Source: Hydrogenophilales bacterium 12-61-10 (GTDB lineage: Bacteria > Pseudomonadota > Gammaproteobacteria > Burkholderiales > Thiobacillaceae). From it: 64,000 nucleotides of DNA. The notes beneath the pieces are model-generated. The model was not told the DNA's origin. It saw only the letters and a program-made list of their open reading frames with translations, and ran no database searches. This document shows, one piece after another, positions 1-9,588 of this stretch. Position 1 is the stretch's first letter. Every line of letters starts with the position of its first letter. The position numbers were made by a program, and so were the translations under genes. The stretch lies in assembly GCA_002279795.1 (NCBI GenBank), contig NCCT01000002.1, positions 30,344 to 94,343 on the forward strand. The letters are read 5' to 3'.

Positions 1-768
1 GAAAACCTGCCCGAAGCGGGCGACCTCGACAAGCCGAAGCTGGTGTTCTTCTTCGACGAAGCGCACCTGCTGTTTACCGACGCCCCCGACGCGCTGGTCG
101 ACAAGATCGAGCAGGTGGTGCGGCTGATCCGCTCGAAAGGCGTCGGCGTGTTTTTCGTCACCCAGAACCCAGCCGACGTGCCGGACAAGATCCTGTCGCA
201 ACTCGGCAACCGCGTGCAGCATGCGCTGCGCGCGTTTTCCGCACGCGACCAGAAGGCGGTCAAGGCCGCCGCCGAAACCATGCGCGACAACCCGGCGCTG
301 GATGAGGCCGCGGTCATCACCGAACTCGGCGTTGGCGAAGCGCTGGTGTCCTTTCTCGACGCAAAAGGCCGCCCTGGCGTGGTTGAGCGCGCCTTCGTCG
401 TGCCGCCGCAGGGCCAGCTCGGCCCCATCACCGAAGCCCAGCGCCGGCAGTTGATGCAAACCTCGCTGGTGGCGGGCGTGTACGACAAGACGGTAGATCG
501 TGAGTCGGCCTACGAATCGCTGAAGGCGCGTGCCGAGCAGACGGCTATTGCGGCTGCGGCGGCAAAACCCGCGGCGAAAACGACCGAAGCGGCGGCTGCA
601 GGGGGCGGTGGTCTGGGCGACATTCTGGGGGGCGTGCTGGGCGGCAGCGGGCGCCGCGAAGGGGTGCTGGAGGCGTTTACCAAATCCGCTGCGCGGGCGA
701 TCGGCAGCCAGGCCGGAAGGTCGATTATTCGGGGGGTGTTGGGGAGTTTGTTTGGCGGTAAGCGATGA
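1..768 (+). CDS. DUF853 / HerA-like ATPase, C-terminal part (cut by window edge)
   Basis: The reading frame is open from base 1, so the gene starts outside the window; 255 codons plus stop are visible. The visible start reads [20 protein letters not shown], where VFFFDEAH is the Walker B strand of HerA/FtsK-type ATPases. It is followed by the sensor-like [13 protein letters not shown] segment typical of the DUF853 (YjgR) family. The tail (about 170 to the end) is Ala/Gly-rich and probably flexible, ending in a basic, amphipathic stretch. Family members are predicted cytosolic P-loop ATPases; their role is not settled. The gene runs towards trpC, which is on the other strand, and an inverted repeat lies between them. 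Confidence 0.85.
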   Translation, partial: ENLPEAGDLDKPKLVFFFDEAHLLFTDAPDALVDKIEQVVRLIRSKGVGVFFVTQNPADVPDKILSQLGNRVQHALRAFSARDQKAVKAAAETMRDNPALDEAAVITELGVGEALVSFLDAKGRPGVVERAFVVPPQGQLGPITEAQRRQLMQTSLVAGVYDKTVDRESAYESLKARAEQTAIAAAAAKPAAKTTEAAAAGGGGLGDILGGVLGGSGRREGVLEAFTKSAARAIGSQAGRSIIRGVLGSLFGGKR

Positions 769-777
769 CTGGATAAA

Positions 778-846
778 CCTCCCCCCTTTGGAAAAGGGGG
801 AAGTCTCACCGTTATGGCCTTCAGTGTGCTTTTCCAAAGGGGGAGG
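778..846. repeat. Inverted repeat between converging genes, possible bidirectional terminator
   Basis: The left arm at 778-796 (CCTCC..TTTGGAAAAG) pairs with the right arm at 829-846 (CTTTTCCAAAGGGGGAGG) with only one extra C. The loop is about 32 bases. It lies between the stop of the DUF853 gene and the 3' end of trpC. There is no long T-run, so it may be a terminator or a small repeat element. Confidence 0.6.
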
Positions 847-863
847 CTATCAGCCACCTGCAC

Positions 864-1655
864 CTAGACGGCAAACAACCGAGCCAGCTCCGCCCCGGGA
901 TCAGCCGCCCGCATGAACGCCTCTCCCACCAGAAACGCATTGACCTGATGCCCCCGCATCCGCACCACATCCGCCGGTGCAAGTATCCCCGACTCGGTAA
1001 TCACAATCCGCTCACTCCCGATCTTCGGCAACAAACCCAGGGTCGTCTCCAGACTCACCTCAAACGTCCGCAGATTGCGGTTGTTGATTCCCTGCAGCGG
1101 CGTCTTCAACTGCAACGCCGAATCCAGCTCCGCAGCATTGTGCGACTCCACCAACACCGCCATCCCTAACTCGAACGCCAGGTCTTCCAGCGCCTTCATC
1201 GCCGACAGTTCCAGCGCGGCGACGATCAGCAAAATGCAGTCCGCGCCCATCGCGCGCGCCTCAAAGACCTGATACGGATCGATGATGAAATCTTTGCGCA
1301 GCACCGGCAGCGCGCACGCGGCGCGCGCCTGCATCAGATACTCGGCGCTGCCCTGAAAGTAGTCGCGGTCGGTCAGCACCGACAGGCACGCGGCGCCGCC
1401 GGCGGCATAACTGGCGGCGATCTCCGCGGGCTTGAAGTCGGGCCGGATGACCCCCTTGGACGGGCTGGCTTTCTTGATTTCGGCGATGACGGCCGGCTGG
1501 CCGGCGGCCAGTTTGGCGCGCAGGGCGCCGACAAAATCACGCGGCGGCGCGGCGGCCCTGGCACGCGCCTGCATCTCGGCCAGCGGCACGGCGGCCAGGC
1601 CAGCAGCGATTTCTGCGCGTTTGGTGGCGAGTATTTTTTCGAGGATATCGCTCAT
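864..1655 (-). CDS. trpC: Indole-3-glycerol phosphate synthase
   Basis: TrpC closes the indole ring, converting carboxyphenylamino-deoxyribulose phosphate to indole-3-glycerol phosphate in tryptophan synthesis (cytosol). The 263-residue TIM barrel shows the family signatures: [13 protein letters not shown] near residue 65 (catalytic Lys and phosphate loop), [24 protein letters not shown] and ITESGI near the end. The start at MSDILEKIL matches the usual family N-terminus; an in-frame upstream extension only overlaps trpD. It follows trpD with 10 bases between stop and start, so the two are co-transcribed as the last genes of trpG-MBL-trpD-trpC. Confidence 0.97.
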   Translation of the reverse strand: MSDILEKILATKRAEIAAGLAAVPLAEMQARARAAAPPRDFVGALRAKLAAGQPAVIAEIKKASPSKGVIRPDFKPAEIAASYAAGGAACLSVLTDRDYFQGSAEYLMQARAACALPVLRKDFIIDPYQVFEARAMGADCILLIVAALELSAMKALEDLAFELGMAVLVESHNAAELDSALQLKTPLQGINNRNLRTFEVSLETTLGLLPKIGSERIVITESGILAPADVVRMRGHQVNAFLVGEAFMRAADPGAELARLFAV

Positions 1656-1665
1656 TTTGGGCAAT

Positions 1666-2687
<1,022 letters not shown>

Positions 2688-2691
<4 letters not shown>

Positions 2692-3623
2692 TTCGGGCTG
2701 GCCGGGTTCAGGTTCAGGGGATAGCAGCTCAGGTCGTCGGCAAATGCGACCGGCCCGGCATAGTGGACGCGGATCGCGGCGAGCGTGTCGGCTTCGCGGC
2801 CGAGGGTGCGCAACATGCGGTGCGACAGCACCAGCTTCTTGACCCGCGCCTGGGCGGCAATGCGGCCGATGTCGTCAGGCGTCATGTGCAGGGCGTGCGC
2901 CACGCCGGTGGTGCCGATGGGGACCGCGTTGTGCGCGACGAAAACATCGGCGTCGCGCGCGAGCGCGACCAGATCGCCCTTGCCGCTGGTGTCGCCTGAA
3001 AACACGACGACCGCGCCGCTGATCTCGGCGCGCCACGCCAGCGCGGGCAAGGATCCGTGCTCGACGGCGGTGGCGGCAAGGCGCATGGCGCGGAACGTGC
3101 CCACGCCGACCACCTTGCCGTCGGCTTTCACGTCCTGCGGTTCGAGCGTGTAGCTGCCGCTGCCGTCGAGAAAATCGCCGAGGTAGCGAAACGCGCCCGC
3201 CTTGCCGAACAAGGCGTCGGCGAAGGCCTCCGCACCCGGCATGATGGCATTGCCCGGCGGGCCGTAGACCGGCAGCGCACGGCTGCGGTCTTCGAAGTAA
3301 CTCGATTTCACCAGCGCGGCAAAATCGCTCGCGTGGTCGGCGTGGAAATGCGTGAACGCGACGGCGTCGAGATCGACCATCGACGCGCCGGCTTCGCCGA
3401 AGCGCAGCTTCACGCCGCCGCCCGCATCGACCAGCAGCCGCGTACGGCCGTCCTGCCACAGCAGATAGCCGCTGGACGCGCGCTTGTCCGCCGCCTCAGG
3501 GCCGCCCGAGCCCAGCACCTGCAGCGCCACGCCCGACGCGCCGCACGACGGCGCTGCCATTCCCGGCGCGCTCAGGCCGAACAGGCTCGCGCAGACGGCA
3601 AACCACAGAGTCGGCTTAGGCAT
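2688..3623 (-). CDS. Exported metallo-beta-lactamase-fold hydrolase inside the trp cluster
   Basis: This is a 311-residue MBL-fold hydrolase of the RNase Z/arylsulfatase-like group. Residues 1-23 ([23 protein letters not shown]) look like a Sec signal peptide, so the enzyme should be periplasmic. Metal-binding signatures are [10 protein letters not shown], the late [10 protein letters not shown] and SHRML segments, and HNAVP. The start at MPKPTL gives a clean signal peptide and overlaps the end of trpG; the stop overlaps trpD. No role in tryptophan synthesis is evident, so it seems to have been inserted into the operon. The substrate is unknown. Confidence 0.8.
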
Positions 3624-4197
3624 GGGCAGGCTGTCCGAATTTGAGGAAATTGGCCAGCATGGCGTGGCCATGCTCGGTGAGGATGGATTCGGGGTGGAAC
3701 TGCACGCCTTCGACGGCCAGCGTCTTGTGGCGCACCCCCATGATTTCGCCGTCGTCGGTCCACGCGGTGATTTCGAGGCAGTCCGGCAGCGATTCGCGCT
3801 CGATCACCAGCGAGTGGTAACGGGTGGCGCGGAAGGGATTCGGCAGGCCTTTGAATACGCCGGCGTCGGTGTGATGGATCATCGAGGTCTTGCCGTGCAT
3901 CAGTTCTTTGGCGCGCACGATTTTTCCGCCGAAGGCCTGGCCGATGCTCTGGTGGCCGAGGCAGACGCCGAGTATCGGCACCTTGCCTGCGTATTCCTTG
4001 ATCAGCGGCACCGACACCCCGGCCTCGTTGGGCGTGCAGGGGCCGGGCGATACCACGATGTGATCGGGTTTCAACGCGGCGATACCCGCGAGATCGATCT
4101 CGTCGTTGCGAATGACCTTGACGTCCTCCCCCAGCTCGCCGAAATACTGCACGAGGTTGTAGGTGAAGCTGTCGTAATTGTCGATCATGAGAAGCAT
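3616..4197 (-). CDS. trpG: Anthranilate synthase glutamine amidotransferase component
   Basis: TrpG supplies ammonia from glutamine to TrpE for anthranilate synthesis. This 193-residue class I glutamine amidotransferase has the triad Cys79 in [15 protein letters not shown] and His168/Glu170 in VQFHPES, plus the N-terminal [14 protein letters not shown]. The start at MLLMID is set by family alignment and by GGAATCACC just upstream. It heads a four-gene operon with its own -10 box at 4247-4252. TrpE lies 6.8 kb away rather than next door. Confidence 0.97.
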   Translation of the reverse strand: MLLMIDNYDSFTYNLVQYFGELGEDVKVIRNDEIDLAGIAALKPDHIVVSPGPCTPNEAGVSVPLIKEYAGKVPILGVCLGHQSIGQAFGGKIVRAKELMHGKTSMIHHTDAGVFKGLPNPFRATRYHSLVIERESLPDCLEITAWTDDGEIMGVRHKTLAVEGVQFHPESILTEHGHAMLANFLKFGQPAHA

Positions 4198-4246
4198 GGT
4201 GATTCCTTCGCGCGCCGGGCAGCCCGACCCCTGCTGAAAACAAAGG

Positions 4247-4252
4247 ATTATA
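4247..4252 (-). promoter_or_regulatory. Sigma-70 -10 box for trpG
   Basis: A perfect TATAAT (minus strand) lies about 50 bases upstream of the trpG start, with predicted transcription start near 4240. No good -35 hexamer is seen at 16-18 bases. It comes directly after the sqr terminator, so trpGDC must have its own promoter here. Confidence 0.55.
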
Positions 4253-4278
4253 GCCGCGCGCCCAAGCCGCAAGACAGG

Positions 4279-4303
4279 CAAAAAAACGGCGCCCGCGGGC
4301 GCC
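4279..4303 (-). terminator. Intrinsic terminator of sqr
   Basis: On the minus strand, GGCGCCCGCGGGCGCC (4288-4303) forms an 8-bp hairpin followed by G and seven T. It begins 25 bases after the sqr stop codon. Confidence 0.85.
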
Positions 4304-4327
4304 ATGACAAAGCGTTCGGGGAGACCC

Positions 4328-5596
4328 CTATTTGAGTTTCTTGATGCCCAGCAGGCCCAACACGTATTTCTCGTACAGCGGCTCGGTGGTGCCGGTTTTC
4401 ATCTTGCGCATGAAGTATTTCTCGAACGCGACCTTGGCCAGGTGCACCCACTTGCCTTCCTTGTACCAGTTGACGTTGCGCGGCGGAATCTGCGGCAGCG
4501 CGACGAAGGCGGCGCCGGTGTCGCCAAAGTCGGCCAGGCAGATCGCATTCCAGGTGGCTTTCTCGGTGGGTTCGCGGCCGTCGAGCAGTGCGCGGATATT
4601 GTGCGCGGTAGCGGTGACCATGGACTCGATCATGTAACCGGTCTTGGGTGTGCCGGTGGGCACGGGCGTGACTTCCACCGGCGGGATGGCGACGCATACG
4701 CCGACCGAGAAAATGTTCTTGAACTTGGGGTTGCGCTGGAAAGCATCGATGGTGATGAAGCCGCGCGGGTTGGTCAGGCCTTCGATGCCGAACACGGCGT
4801 CGATGCCCTTGAACGCGGGCAACATCATCGAATAGGCGAACGGCAGCTCGTGTTCCTTGATGATTTCGCCCTTGTCGTTGTGCTCGGCGACGAACATCTT
4901 GCCGGCTTCGACCTTGGTCACTTTGGCGTTGCAGATCCACTTGATGTGGCGGTCGCGCATCGCGGATTCCATCAATCCTTTGGAGTCGCCCACGCCGCCG
5001 AGGCCGAGATGGCCGATATAGGGCTCGGCGGTGACATAAGTCATCGGCACGCGGTCGCGGATCTTGCGCTTGCGCAGGTCGGTATCCATGATGAAAGCGA
5101 ACTCGTAGGCCGGGCCGTAGCACGATGCACCCTGCACGGCACCGACCACGATGGGCCCCGGCTCTTGCACGAACGTGTCCCATTGCCGCGCGGCTGCCGT
5201 GGCATGGTCGACCTGGCAGACCGACTGGGTATGGCCATCGGGCCCCAGTCCGGGCACTTCGTCGAACGCCAGCTTGGGGCCGGTTGCGATCACCAGGTAG
5301 TCGTAGTCCACGACCTGACCGTCCGTCAGTTCTAGCTGGTTGCGCTCAGGATGCACGCGTGCGGCGCCGACTGCGATGAAGTCGATATTCTTCTTGTTCA
5401 GATAAGGTGCAACCGGGATCGTGATGTCATCGCGTTTGCGCCAGTTCACCGCCACCCAGGGATTGGACGGCGTGAACTGGAAATACGGCAAATTCGAAAT
5501 CACGGTCACCCGGTCTTCGGCGCGAGCCAGTTCGCGCATTTCGTAGGCCATGTTCATGCCGCCCACGCCAGCGCCCAAAATCACGATATGTGCCAT
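4328..5596 (-). CDS. sqr: Sulfide:quinone oxidoreductase, type I
   Basis: SQR oxidises sulfide to sulfane sulfur/polysulfide and passes electrons to the quinone pool; it is a peripheral membrane flavoprotein. The protein is 422 residues. The N-terminal FAD site is [13 protein letters not shown] (5-17), and a second dinucleotide-type segment is [13 protein letters not shown]. The three redox cysteines are at Cys127 (VCQVDH), Cys159 (GASCYGP) and Cys353 (NAICLADFG), the same spacing as recalled for Rhodobacter capsulatus type I SQR. The C-terminal half ([31 protein letters not shown]) is also typical. It is divergent from fisR and carries a sigma-54 promoter and an AGGAAG ribosome site. Confidence 0.93.
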   Translation of the reverse strand: MAHIVILGAGVGGMNMAYEMRELARAEDRVTVISNLPYFQFTPSNPWVAVNWRKRDDITIPVAPYLNKKNIDFIAVGAARVHPERNQLELTDGQVVDYDYLVIATGPKLAFDEVPGLGPDGHTQSVCQVDHATAAARQWDTFVQEPGPIVVGAVQGASCYGPAYEFAFIMDTDLRKRKIRDRVPMTYVTAEPYIGHLGLGGVGDSKGLMESAMRDRHIKWICNAKVTKVEAGKMFVAEHNDKGEIIKEHELPFAYSMMLPAFKGIDAVFGIEGLTNPRGFITIDAFQRNPKFKNIFSVGVCVAIPPVEVTPVPTGTPKTGYMIESMVTATAHNIRALLDGREPTEKATWNAICLADFGDTGAAFVALPQIPPRNVNWYKEGKWVHLAKVAFEKYFMRKMKTGTTEPLYEKYVLGLLGIKKLK

Positions 5597-5631
5597 TTTT
5601 CTGCTTCCTGATGAGGTTCAAGCTTTAACCC

Positions 5632-5648
5632 TAGCAATTGACATGCCA
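5632..5648 (-). promoter_or_regulatory. Sigma-54 (-24/-12) promoter of sqr
   Basis: The minus strand reads TGGCATGTCAATTGCTA, with GG and GC separated by exactly 10 bases, close to the consensus TGGCAC-N5-TTGC. The predicted transcription start is near 5622, giving a leader of about 26 bases that holds AGGAAG before the sqr ATG at 5596. Confidence 0.85.
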
Positions 5649-5693
5649 TATGCAATACCCCGGTCCATCAGGCTTCGCCCCGTCTCCCGCCGT

Positions 5694-5738
5694 TGACATG
5701 ACCAATGGGTCATGACACATTTCGCGACAGTCATGACA
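5694..5738. promoter_or_regulatory. Probable FisR binding sites (upstream activator sequence)
   Basis: The imperfect palindrome TGACATGACC-AATG-GGTCATGACA (5694-5717) has one mismatched pair. A second GTCATGACA follows at 5730-5738, 21 bases from the copy at 5709-5717. The palindrome centre is about 83 bases upstream of the predicted sqr start, the usual distance for an enhancer-binding protein. Its position close to the fisR start would also allow autoregulation. Confidence 0.65.
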
Positions 5739-5752
5739 AACAGGAACCGGAA

Positions 5753-7069
5753 ATGATCGACATTCAAAATCTGATCGACACACACGAGCAACCTTTCGTC
5801 ATCATCGACCGCCATTACCGCATCGTTGCCGCAAACCGGCGCTATTGCGACGCCTATGGCATATCTTCGGAAGCTATCGTCGGGCAAACCTGCCATGCGG
5901 TGTCGCATCACTCCGACCGCCCCTGTCACGAAAATGGCGAGCAATGCCCGCACCTGGCGCTATTCAAGCAGGGCGAAGCGGTCGAGGTCCTGCACACGCA
6001 TTACCACGCAGACAGCCAGCCCGAGCGCACCCGCATTCAGGGCCATCGGCTGCTTGGAAAGGACGGCGAGACCTATCTGGGCGAGCAGATGTTCCCACTG
6101 GAAGCCGAAGCGGGCAGCGTATGCGACGCGATGCAGATGATCGGTCGCTCGCCCGCCTTTTTGTCCTGCGTGGACAATCTCGCACGCGTCGCCGAAAGCG
6201 AAGCCTCCGTTTTGTTGTTCGGCGAATCTGGCGTCGGCAAGGAACTGGCCGCACGTTTCATCCACGCCCGTTCCAGCCACAAGAATGGCTCGTTCATCGT
6301 CATCAACTGTGCAGCCGTGCCGGAAAACCTGTTCGAGAGCGAGCTGTTCGGTCATGAGCGCGGCGCATTTTCGGGCAGCAGCGGGCTCAAGAAAGGCCTG
6401 TTCGAGCTGGCCGACGAAGGCACCCTGTTCCTCGATGAAATCGGCGAAATTCCGCTCAACCTGCAGGCCAAGCTGCTACGCGTGCTGGAAACCGGCGAAT
6501 ACCGGCGCGTCGGCGGCACCCAGACCCTGAGTGCCAATGTTCGCCTGGTGTCAGCCACCAATCGCCGCTTGCTGGACGAAGTGGACGCCAAGCGCTTTCG
6601 CCTGGATTTGTATTACCGCGTGGCGGGAATCGATGTGACCTTGCCCCCCCTGCGCGAACGGGCCGAGGACCTGCCGGACCTTGCCGCGTACATTCTGAAA
6701 CGCTTGGTCGGCACCCAGGGCAGCTGCCGCCTTGCGCCGGAGGCCGTCGCAATGCTGCAGGCCTACGACTTTCCGGGCAACGTGCGCGAGTTGCGCAACC
6801 TGCTGCAAAAAGCCGTGCTGAACTGCCGCGGCGGCGTGATTTCGGCCGCTGACTTGCAGTTACCTGTTGCGGCGCTGCCTGCTTCGCTCGCTACCGGTGC
6901 CGCCCCCATGCAGGCAGCATCCGCTCAGTCGCTCCCTGCGCTGGAGCGCGCGCATATCCAGGGTTTGCTGGACGCCCATCAAGGACATCGCGCGCGCGTC
7001 GCCGCCGCGCTCGGCATCACCGAACGCACGCTGTACCGCAAGCTCAAGCAATACGGGCTGGGGCGCTGA
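5753..7069 (+). CDS. fisR: FisR, sulfane-sulfur-sensing sigma-54 activator
   Basis: This 438-residue enhancer-binding protein has a PAS-like N-terminal sensor (about 5-115), an AAA+ domain and a Fis-type helix-turn-helix. Walker A is GESGVGKE (157-164), Walker [11 protein letters not shown], and the end reads [20 protein letters not shown]. The sensor has Cys47, Cys58 and Cys65; their 11/7 spacing equals that of Cys53/64/71 used by Cupriavidus FisR to sense persulfide. The sigma-54 contact loop is GAFSGS (204-209) rather than GAFTGA. The ATG at 5753 is preceded by AGGAACCGGAA; an upstream GTG/ATG extension lacks such a site. It is divergent from sqr, its expected target. Confidence 0.9.
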   Translation: MIDIQNLIDTHEQPFVIIDRHYRIVAANRRYCDAYGISSEAIVGQTCHAVSHHSDRPCHENGEQCPHLALFKQGEAVEVLHTHYHADSQPERTRIQGHRLLGKDGETYLGEQMFPLEAEAGSVCDAMQMIGRSPAFLSCVDNLARVAESEASVLLFGESGVGKELAARFIHARSSHKNGSFIVINCAAVPENLFESELFGHERGAFSGSSGLKKGLFELADEGTLFLDEIGEIPLNLQAKLLRVLETGEYRRVGGTQTLSANVRLVSATNRRLLDEVDAKRFRLDLYYRVAGIDVTLPPLRERAEDLPDLAAYILKRLVGTQGSCRLAPEAVAMLQAYDFPGNVRELRNLLQKAVLNCRGGVISAADLQLPVAALPASLATGAAPMQAASAQSLPALERAHIQGLLDAHQGHRARVAAALGITERTLYRKLKQYGLGR

Positions 7070-7098
7070 GCGCCATCACACAAATCAACCGCGCACAA

Positions 7099-7128
7099 TT
7101 GACAGCCCGCTTCAACCCCGGCCAGAAT
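7099..7128 (+). promoter_or_regulatory. Possible sigma-70 promoter upstream of chorismate mutase
   Basis: A perfect TTGACA (7099-7104) and CAGAAT (7123-7128, 4/6) are separated by 18 bases. The start would fall near 7135, on the ATG of a 32-residue open frame. Confidence 0.45.
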
Positions 7129-7134
7129 GTGGCC

Positions 7135-7233
7135 ATGATTCTTCCCGTGCATTCCGCCCCCATCGCCATCATCCGCCGCCTGCCGCTGTGCATGTGGCTG
7201 CGCGTACGCGTGTCCGGGCCGGGGGGGTGTTGA
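7135..7233 (+). CDS. Possible 32-residue leader peptide ahead of an attenuator
   Basis: The open frame reads MILPVHSAPIAIIRRLPLCM then WLRVRVSGPGGC. The predicted transcription start falls on its ATG, so it would be translated from a leaderless mRNA; no ribosome site is visible. It has five Arg, two Cys and only one Trp, so it is not a classic aromatic-amino-acid leader peptide. It lies between fisR and the terminator before the chorismate mutase gene. It could be chance; the layout (promoter, short frame, terminator, gene) is the argument for it. Confidence 0.35.
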   Translation: MILPVHSAPIAIIRRLPLCMWLRVRVSGPGGC

Positions 7234-7259
7234 TCCAGCAGTAACGAATCGATTTCCCC

Positions 7260-7303
7260 AAAAAGGCCGCGGACCCGCAAAGGTTCGCGGCCTTTTTGTT
7301 TTT
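7260..7303 (+). terminator. Intrinsic terminator/attenuator 26 bases upstream of chorismate mutase
   Basis: The arms AAAAAGGCCGCGGACC (7260-7275) and GGTTCGCGGCCTTTTT (7282-7297) form a 16-bp stem with one G-T pair and a 6-base loop, followed by more T. Only 26 bases separate it from the next start codon, leaving little room for a new promoter. Confidence 0.8.
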
Positions 7304-7329
7304 GTCGTCCGAAAAAAGAGGGGCCGTTC

Positions 7330-7635
7330 ATGAACATCGAAACCTGCAATTCACTGGAACAGGTACGCCACGCCATCGACCGCATCGATCTGCAGATGCT
7401 GGCGCTGCTTGCCGAGCGCGGCGGCTACGTGCAACAGGCCGCGCGCTTCAAGCGCACCGCTGCCGACGTGCCCGCCCCATCGCGCGTCGAGGCTGTCGTA
7501 GCCGGTATCGTCAACCATGCCCGCGCGATCGGCGCCGACCCGGCGGTGGCCGAAGCCACCTGGCGCGCCATGATCGCCGCTTTCATCCAGAGCGAGTTGG
7601 CCGCGCACGCGAACTTGCATCCCCCCACGACCTGA
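7330..7635 (+). CDS. AroQ-class chorismate mutase
   Basis: The 101-residue all-helical protein matches the chorismate mutase type II fold: NSLEQVRHAIDRIDLQMLALLAERGGYVQQAARFK, then PAPSRVEAVVAGIVNHARAIGADPAVAEATWRAMIAAFIQSEL. It may make prephenate from chorismate, or act as an isochorismate pyruvate-lyase, which shares the fold; PAPSRVE resembles that branch. The ribosome site is AGAGGGG. An EamA transporter gene follows after 16 bases, so the two are likely co-transcribed. Confidence 0.85.
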   Translation: MNIETCNSLEQVRHAIDRIDLQMLALLAERGGYVQQAARFKRTAADVPAPSRVEAVVAGIVNHARAIGADPAVAEATWRAMIAAFIQSELAAHANLHPPTT

Positions 7636-7651
7636 TCGCTGGAGACTCTTC

Positions 7652-8545
7652 ATGCCCATCCCCGCCGCCTACCTCGGCGTCATCCTCATCTGGGCCACCA
7701 CGCCGCTCGCCATCAAATGGAGCGGACAGGGCACCGACTTTTCATTTGCCGTCGCCGCGCGCATGGCGATCGGTCTCGCGGTCGCCGCGTTCGTCCTCGC
7801 CGCCTGGCGCATCCGCTTGCCGCTGCACCGCCGCGCCTGTGCGAGCTACGCCGCTGCGGGCATCGGCATGTTCGGCGCGATGACGCTCACCTACTGGGGC
7901 GCGCAGTACATCCACTCGGGGCTGATTTCGGTGCTGTTCGGCCTGACGCCGCTGATCACCGGCCTGCTGGCGCTGCTGTGGCTGGGGGAGGAAACGCTTA
8001 CCCGCGCCAAACTCGCCGGCATGCTGCTGGGTCTCGCGGGGCTCGCGGTCATCTTCGGCGACAGCCACGAAATGGGCGGCGCCCACGCGCTGGCCGGCGT
8101 GCTCGCGCTGCTCGGCGCGGTGACGCTGTATTCCGGCAGCCTGGTGTGGATAAAACGCATCGGCGACGACAGTCCGCCGCTCGCCACCACCGTCGGCGCG
8201 CTCGCCGTTGCGCTGCCGCTGTTCGCCCTGGTGTGGTGGTGGAGCGCCGACGCCCGCGTGCCCGCCGCCGTGCCGCCGCGCGCCGGCGCCGCCATCGTCT
8301 ACCTCGGCGTGTTCGGCTCGGTGGTCGGCTTCGCGCTCTACTACTACGTCATCAAGCACATGGAAACTGGCAAGGTCGCGCTCATCACTCTGGTCACCCC
8401 TGTGCTTGCGTTGCTACTGGGCAGCGCGTTGAACGGCGAACACGTCGGCGTGCGCGTGTGGCTGGGTACGTTGCTGATCGGCCTGGCCCTGAGCGTGCAC
8501 CAGTGGCGCGCGCTGTTGGGGATGATGGCGGTGCGGGTGAGGTAG
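7652..8545 (+). CDS. EamA/DMT family transporter
   Basis: This is a 297-residue inner-membrane protein with about ten hydrophobic segments in two EamA repeats. The first half contains YLGVILIWATTPLAIKWS and GLTPLITGLLALLWLGEE; the second contains YLGVFGSVVGFALYYYVIKH and ITLVTPVLALLLGSALNGE. Members export metabolites or amino acids; the substrate cannot be read from the sequence. It directly follows the chorismate mutase gene, so an aromatic-pathway metabolite is possible (inference). Confidence 0.88.
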   Translation: MPIPAAYLGVILIWATTPLAIKWSGQGTDFSFAVAARMAIGLAVAAFVLAAWRIRLPLHRRACASYAAAGIGMFGAMTLTYWGAQYIHSGLISVLFGLTPLITGLLALLWLGEETLTRAKLAGMLLGLAGLAVIFGDSHEMGGAHALAGVLALLGAVTLYSGSLVWIKRIGDDSPPLATTVGALAVALPLFALVWWWSADARVPAAVPPRAGAAIVYLGVFGSVVGFALYYYVIKHMETGKVALITLVTPVLALLLGSALNGEHVGVRVWLGTLLIGLALSVHQWRALLGMMAVRVR

Positions 8546-8979
8546 CGGTGTGGCGAGTTCGTGCGCGGGAAGCCGTTGCCCGCGCCGTCTTGTGGACGCG
8601 TAAGTGCCTACGCAGAAAACATGGTGCTTACCAACGGTGAACGCCTGTGCGCTGACAGCATCTACAGGCCGCGTGGCGTGGCATTGCCAATGTGAACGCG
8701 CACATGGTTGAAATTGTGTCGAAGGCTGGGTTCTCGCAAGAAAAGTGCGGGCAGGTATTAAAGTCTACCGTCTGTATCTCGGCCGTAACTTCCTGTCGAG
8801 TGCATGTTGGTGGCAGGCTGATCGACCTAGAGGCAACTGTCATCCTCTGTGGAAGCAGAAGTTCCCAAACGTAGGAATACTTACCCACACCAGCGGAGAC
8901 ATTCAACAATCTCCGGATCAAGTACCACCCCGTTGCCCCTTAGACTTTTTAGACTTACCGCGAGAATTCAAATACCACC
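8546..8979. other. Gene-free stretch of different base composition
   Basis: These 434 bases between the EamA gene and tag are visibly less GC-rich than the flanks from about 8640 on. Open frames of 60-97 codons exist on both strands, but none has a ribosome site, recognisable domain or normal codon use. It may be the eroded remains of an acquired gene; I could not identify one. Confidence 0.4.
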
Positions 8980-9588
8980 ATGACCGACCTCCCCCGCTGC
9001 GCCTGGTGCAGCCCCGACCCGCTCTACCGCGCCTACCACGACACCGAATGGGGCGTGCCGCTGCACGACGAGCGCGCGCTGTTCGAACTCTTGACGCTGG
9101 AAGGCGCGCAGGCGGGGCTGTCGTGGTTCACGATCCTGAAAAAACGCGAGAACTACCGGCGCGCGTTCGATGATTTCAATGCGGAACGCATCGCGCGTTA
9201 CACCGAGGCCGACGTGGCGCGCTTGATGGCGGATGCGGGCATTGTGCGCAACCGGCTGAAGATCGAATCGACGATCTGCAACGCGCGCGCGGTGCTCGAA
9301 CTGCGCGAAGCGGGCGGCGGGCTTGATGCGTATTTCTGGAATTTCGTCGATGGCCGGCCCATCGTCAATGCGCCGGCGGACTTGAGTCAGGTGCCGTCAA
9401 GTACGCCGCTGTCGGACGCGATCAGCAAGGATCTGAAAAAACGCGGCTTCAAGTTCGTCGGCTCAACCATTGTGTATGCGCACATGCAGGCGATGGGGCT
9501 GGTGAACGACCACACGACGGACTGCTTCCGCTACGCCGAATTGGCGCACAGCGACGCCCCGCAACCCTGCAAGGCCCTGCGCACATGA
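8980..9588 (+). CDS. tag: DNA-3-methyladenine glycosylase I
   Basis: Tag removes 3-methyladenine from alkylated DNA as the first step of base excision repair (cytosol). The 202-residue protein begins MTDLPRCAWCSPDPLYRAYH, with a zinc-site Cys-x2-Cys, then DTEWGVPLHDERALFELLTLEGAQAGLSW, which carries the catalytic Glu region. The helix-hairpin-helix-like ADAGIVRNRLKIES and the C-terminal HTTDCFRYAE, which completes the zinc site, are also present. Its stop overlaps the next gene's start (ATGA), so it is coupled to nat. Confidence 0.96.
   Translation: MTDLPRCAWCSPDPLYRAYHDTEWGVPLHDERALFELLTLEGAQAGLSWFTILKKRENYRRAFDDFNAERIARYTEADVARLMADAGIVRNRLKIESTICNARAVLELREAGGGLDAYFWNFVDGRPIVNAPADLSQVPSSTPLSDAISKDLKKRGFKFVGSTIVYAHMQAMGLVNDHTTDCFRYAELAHSDAPQPCKALRT

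Noticed and set aside
7135-7233. Classic tryptophan or phenylalanine leader peptide
   Set aside because: Only one Trp and no Phe or Tyr codons, so it was kept only as a possible attenuator of another type.
8628-8921. 97-codon minus-strand frame in the gap before tag
   Set aside because: No ribosome site, no domain and Cys-rich irregular composition; probably chance.
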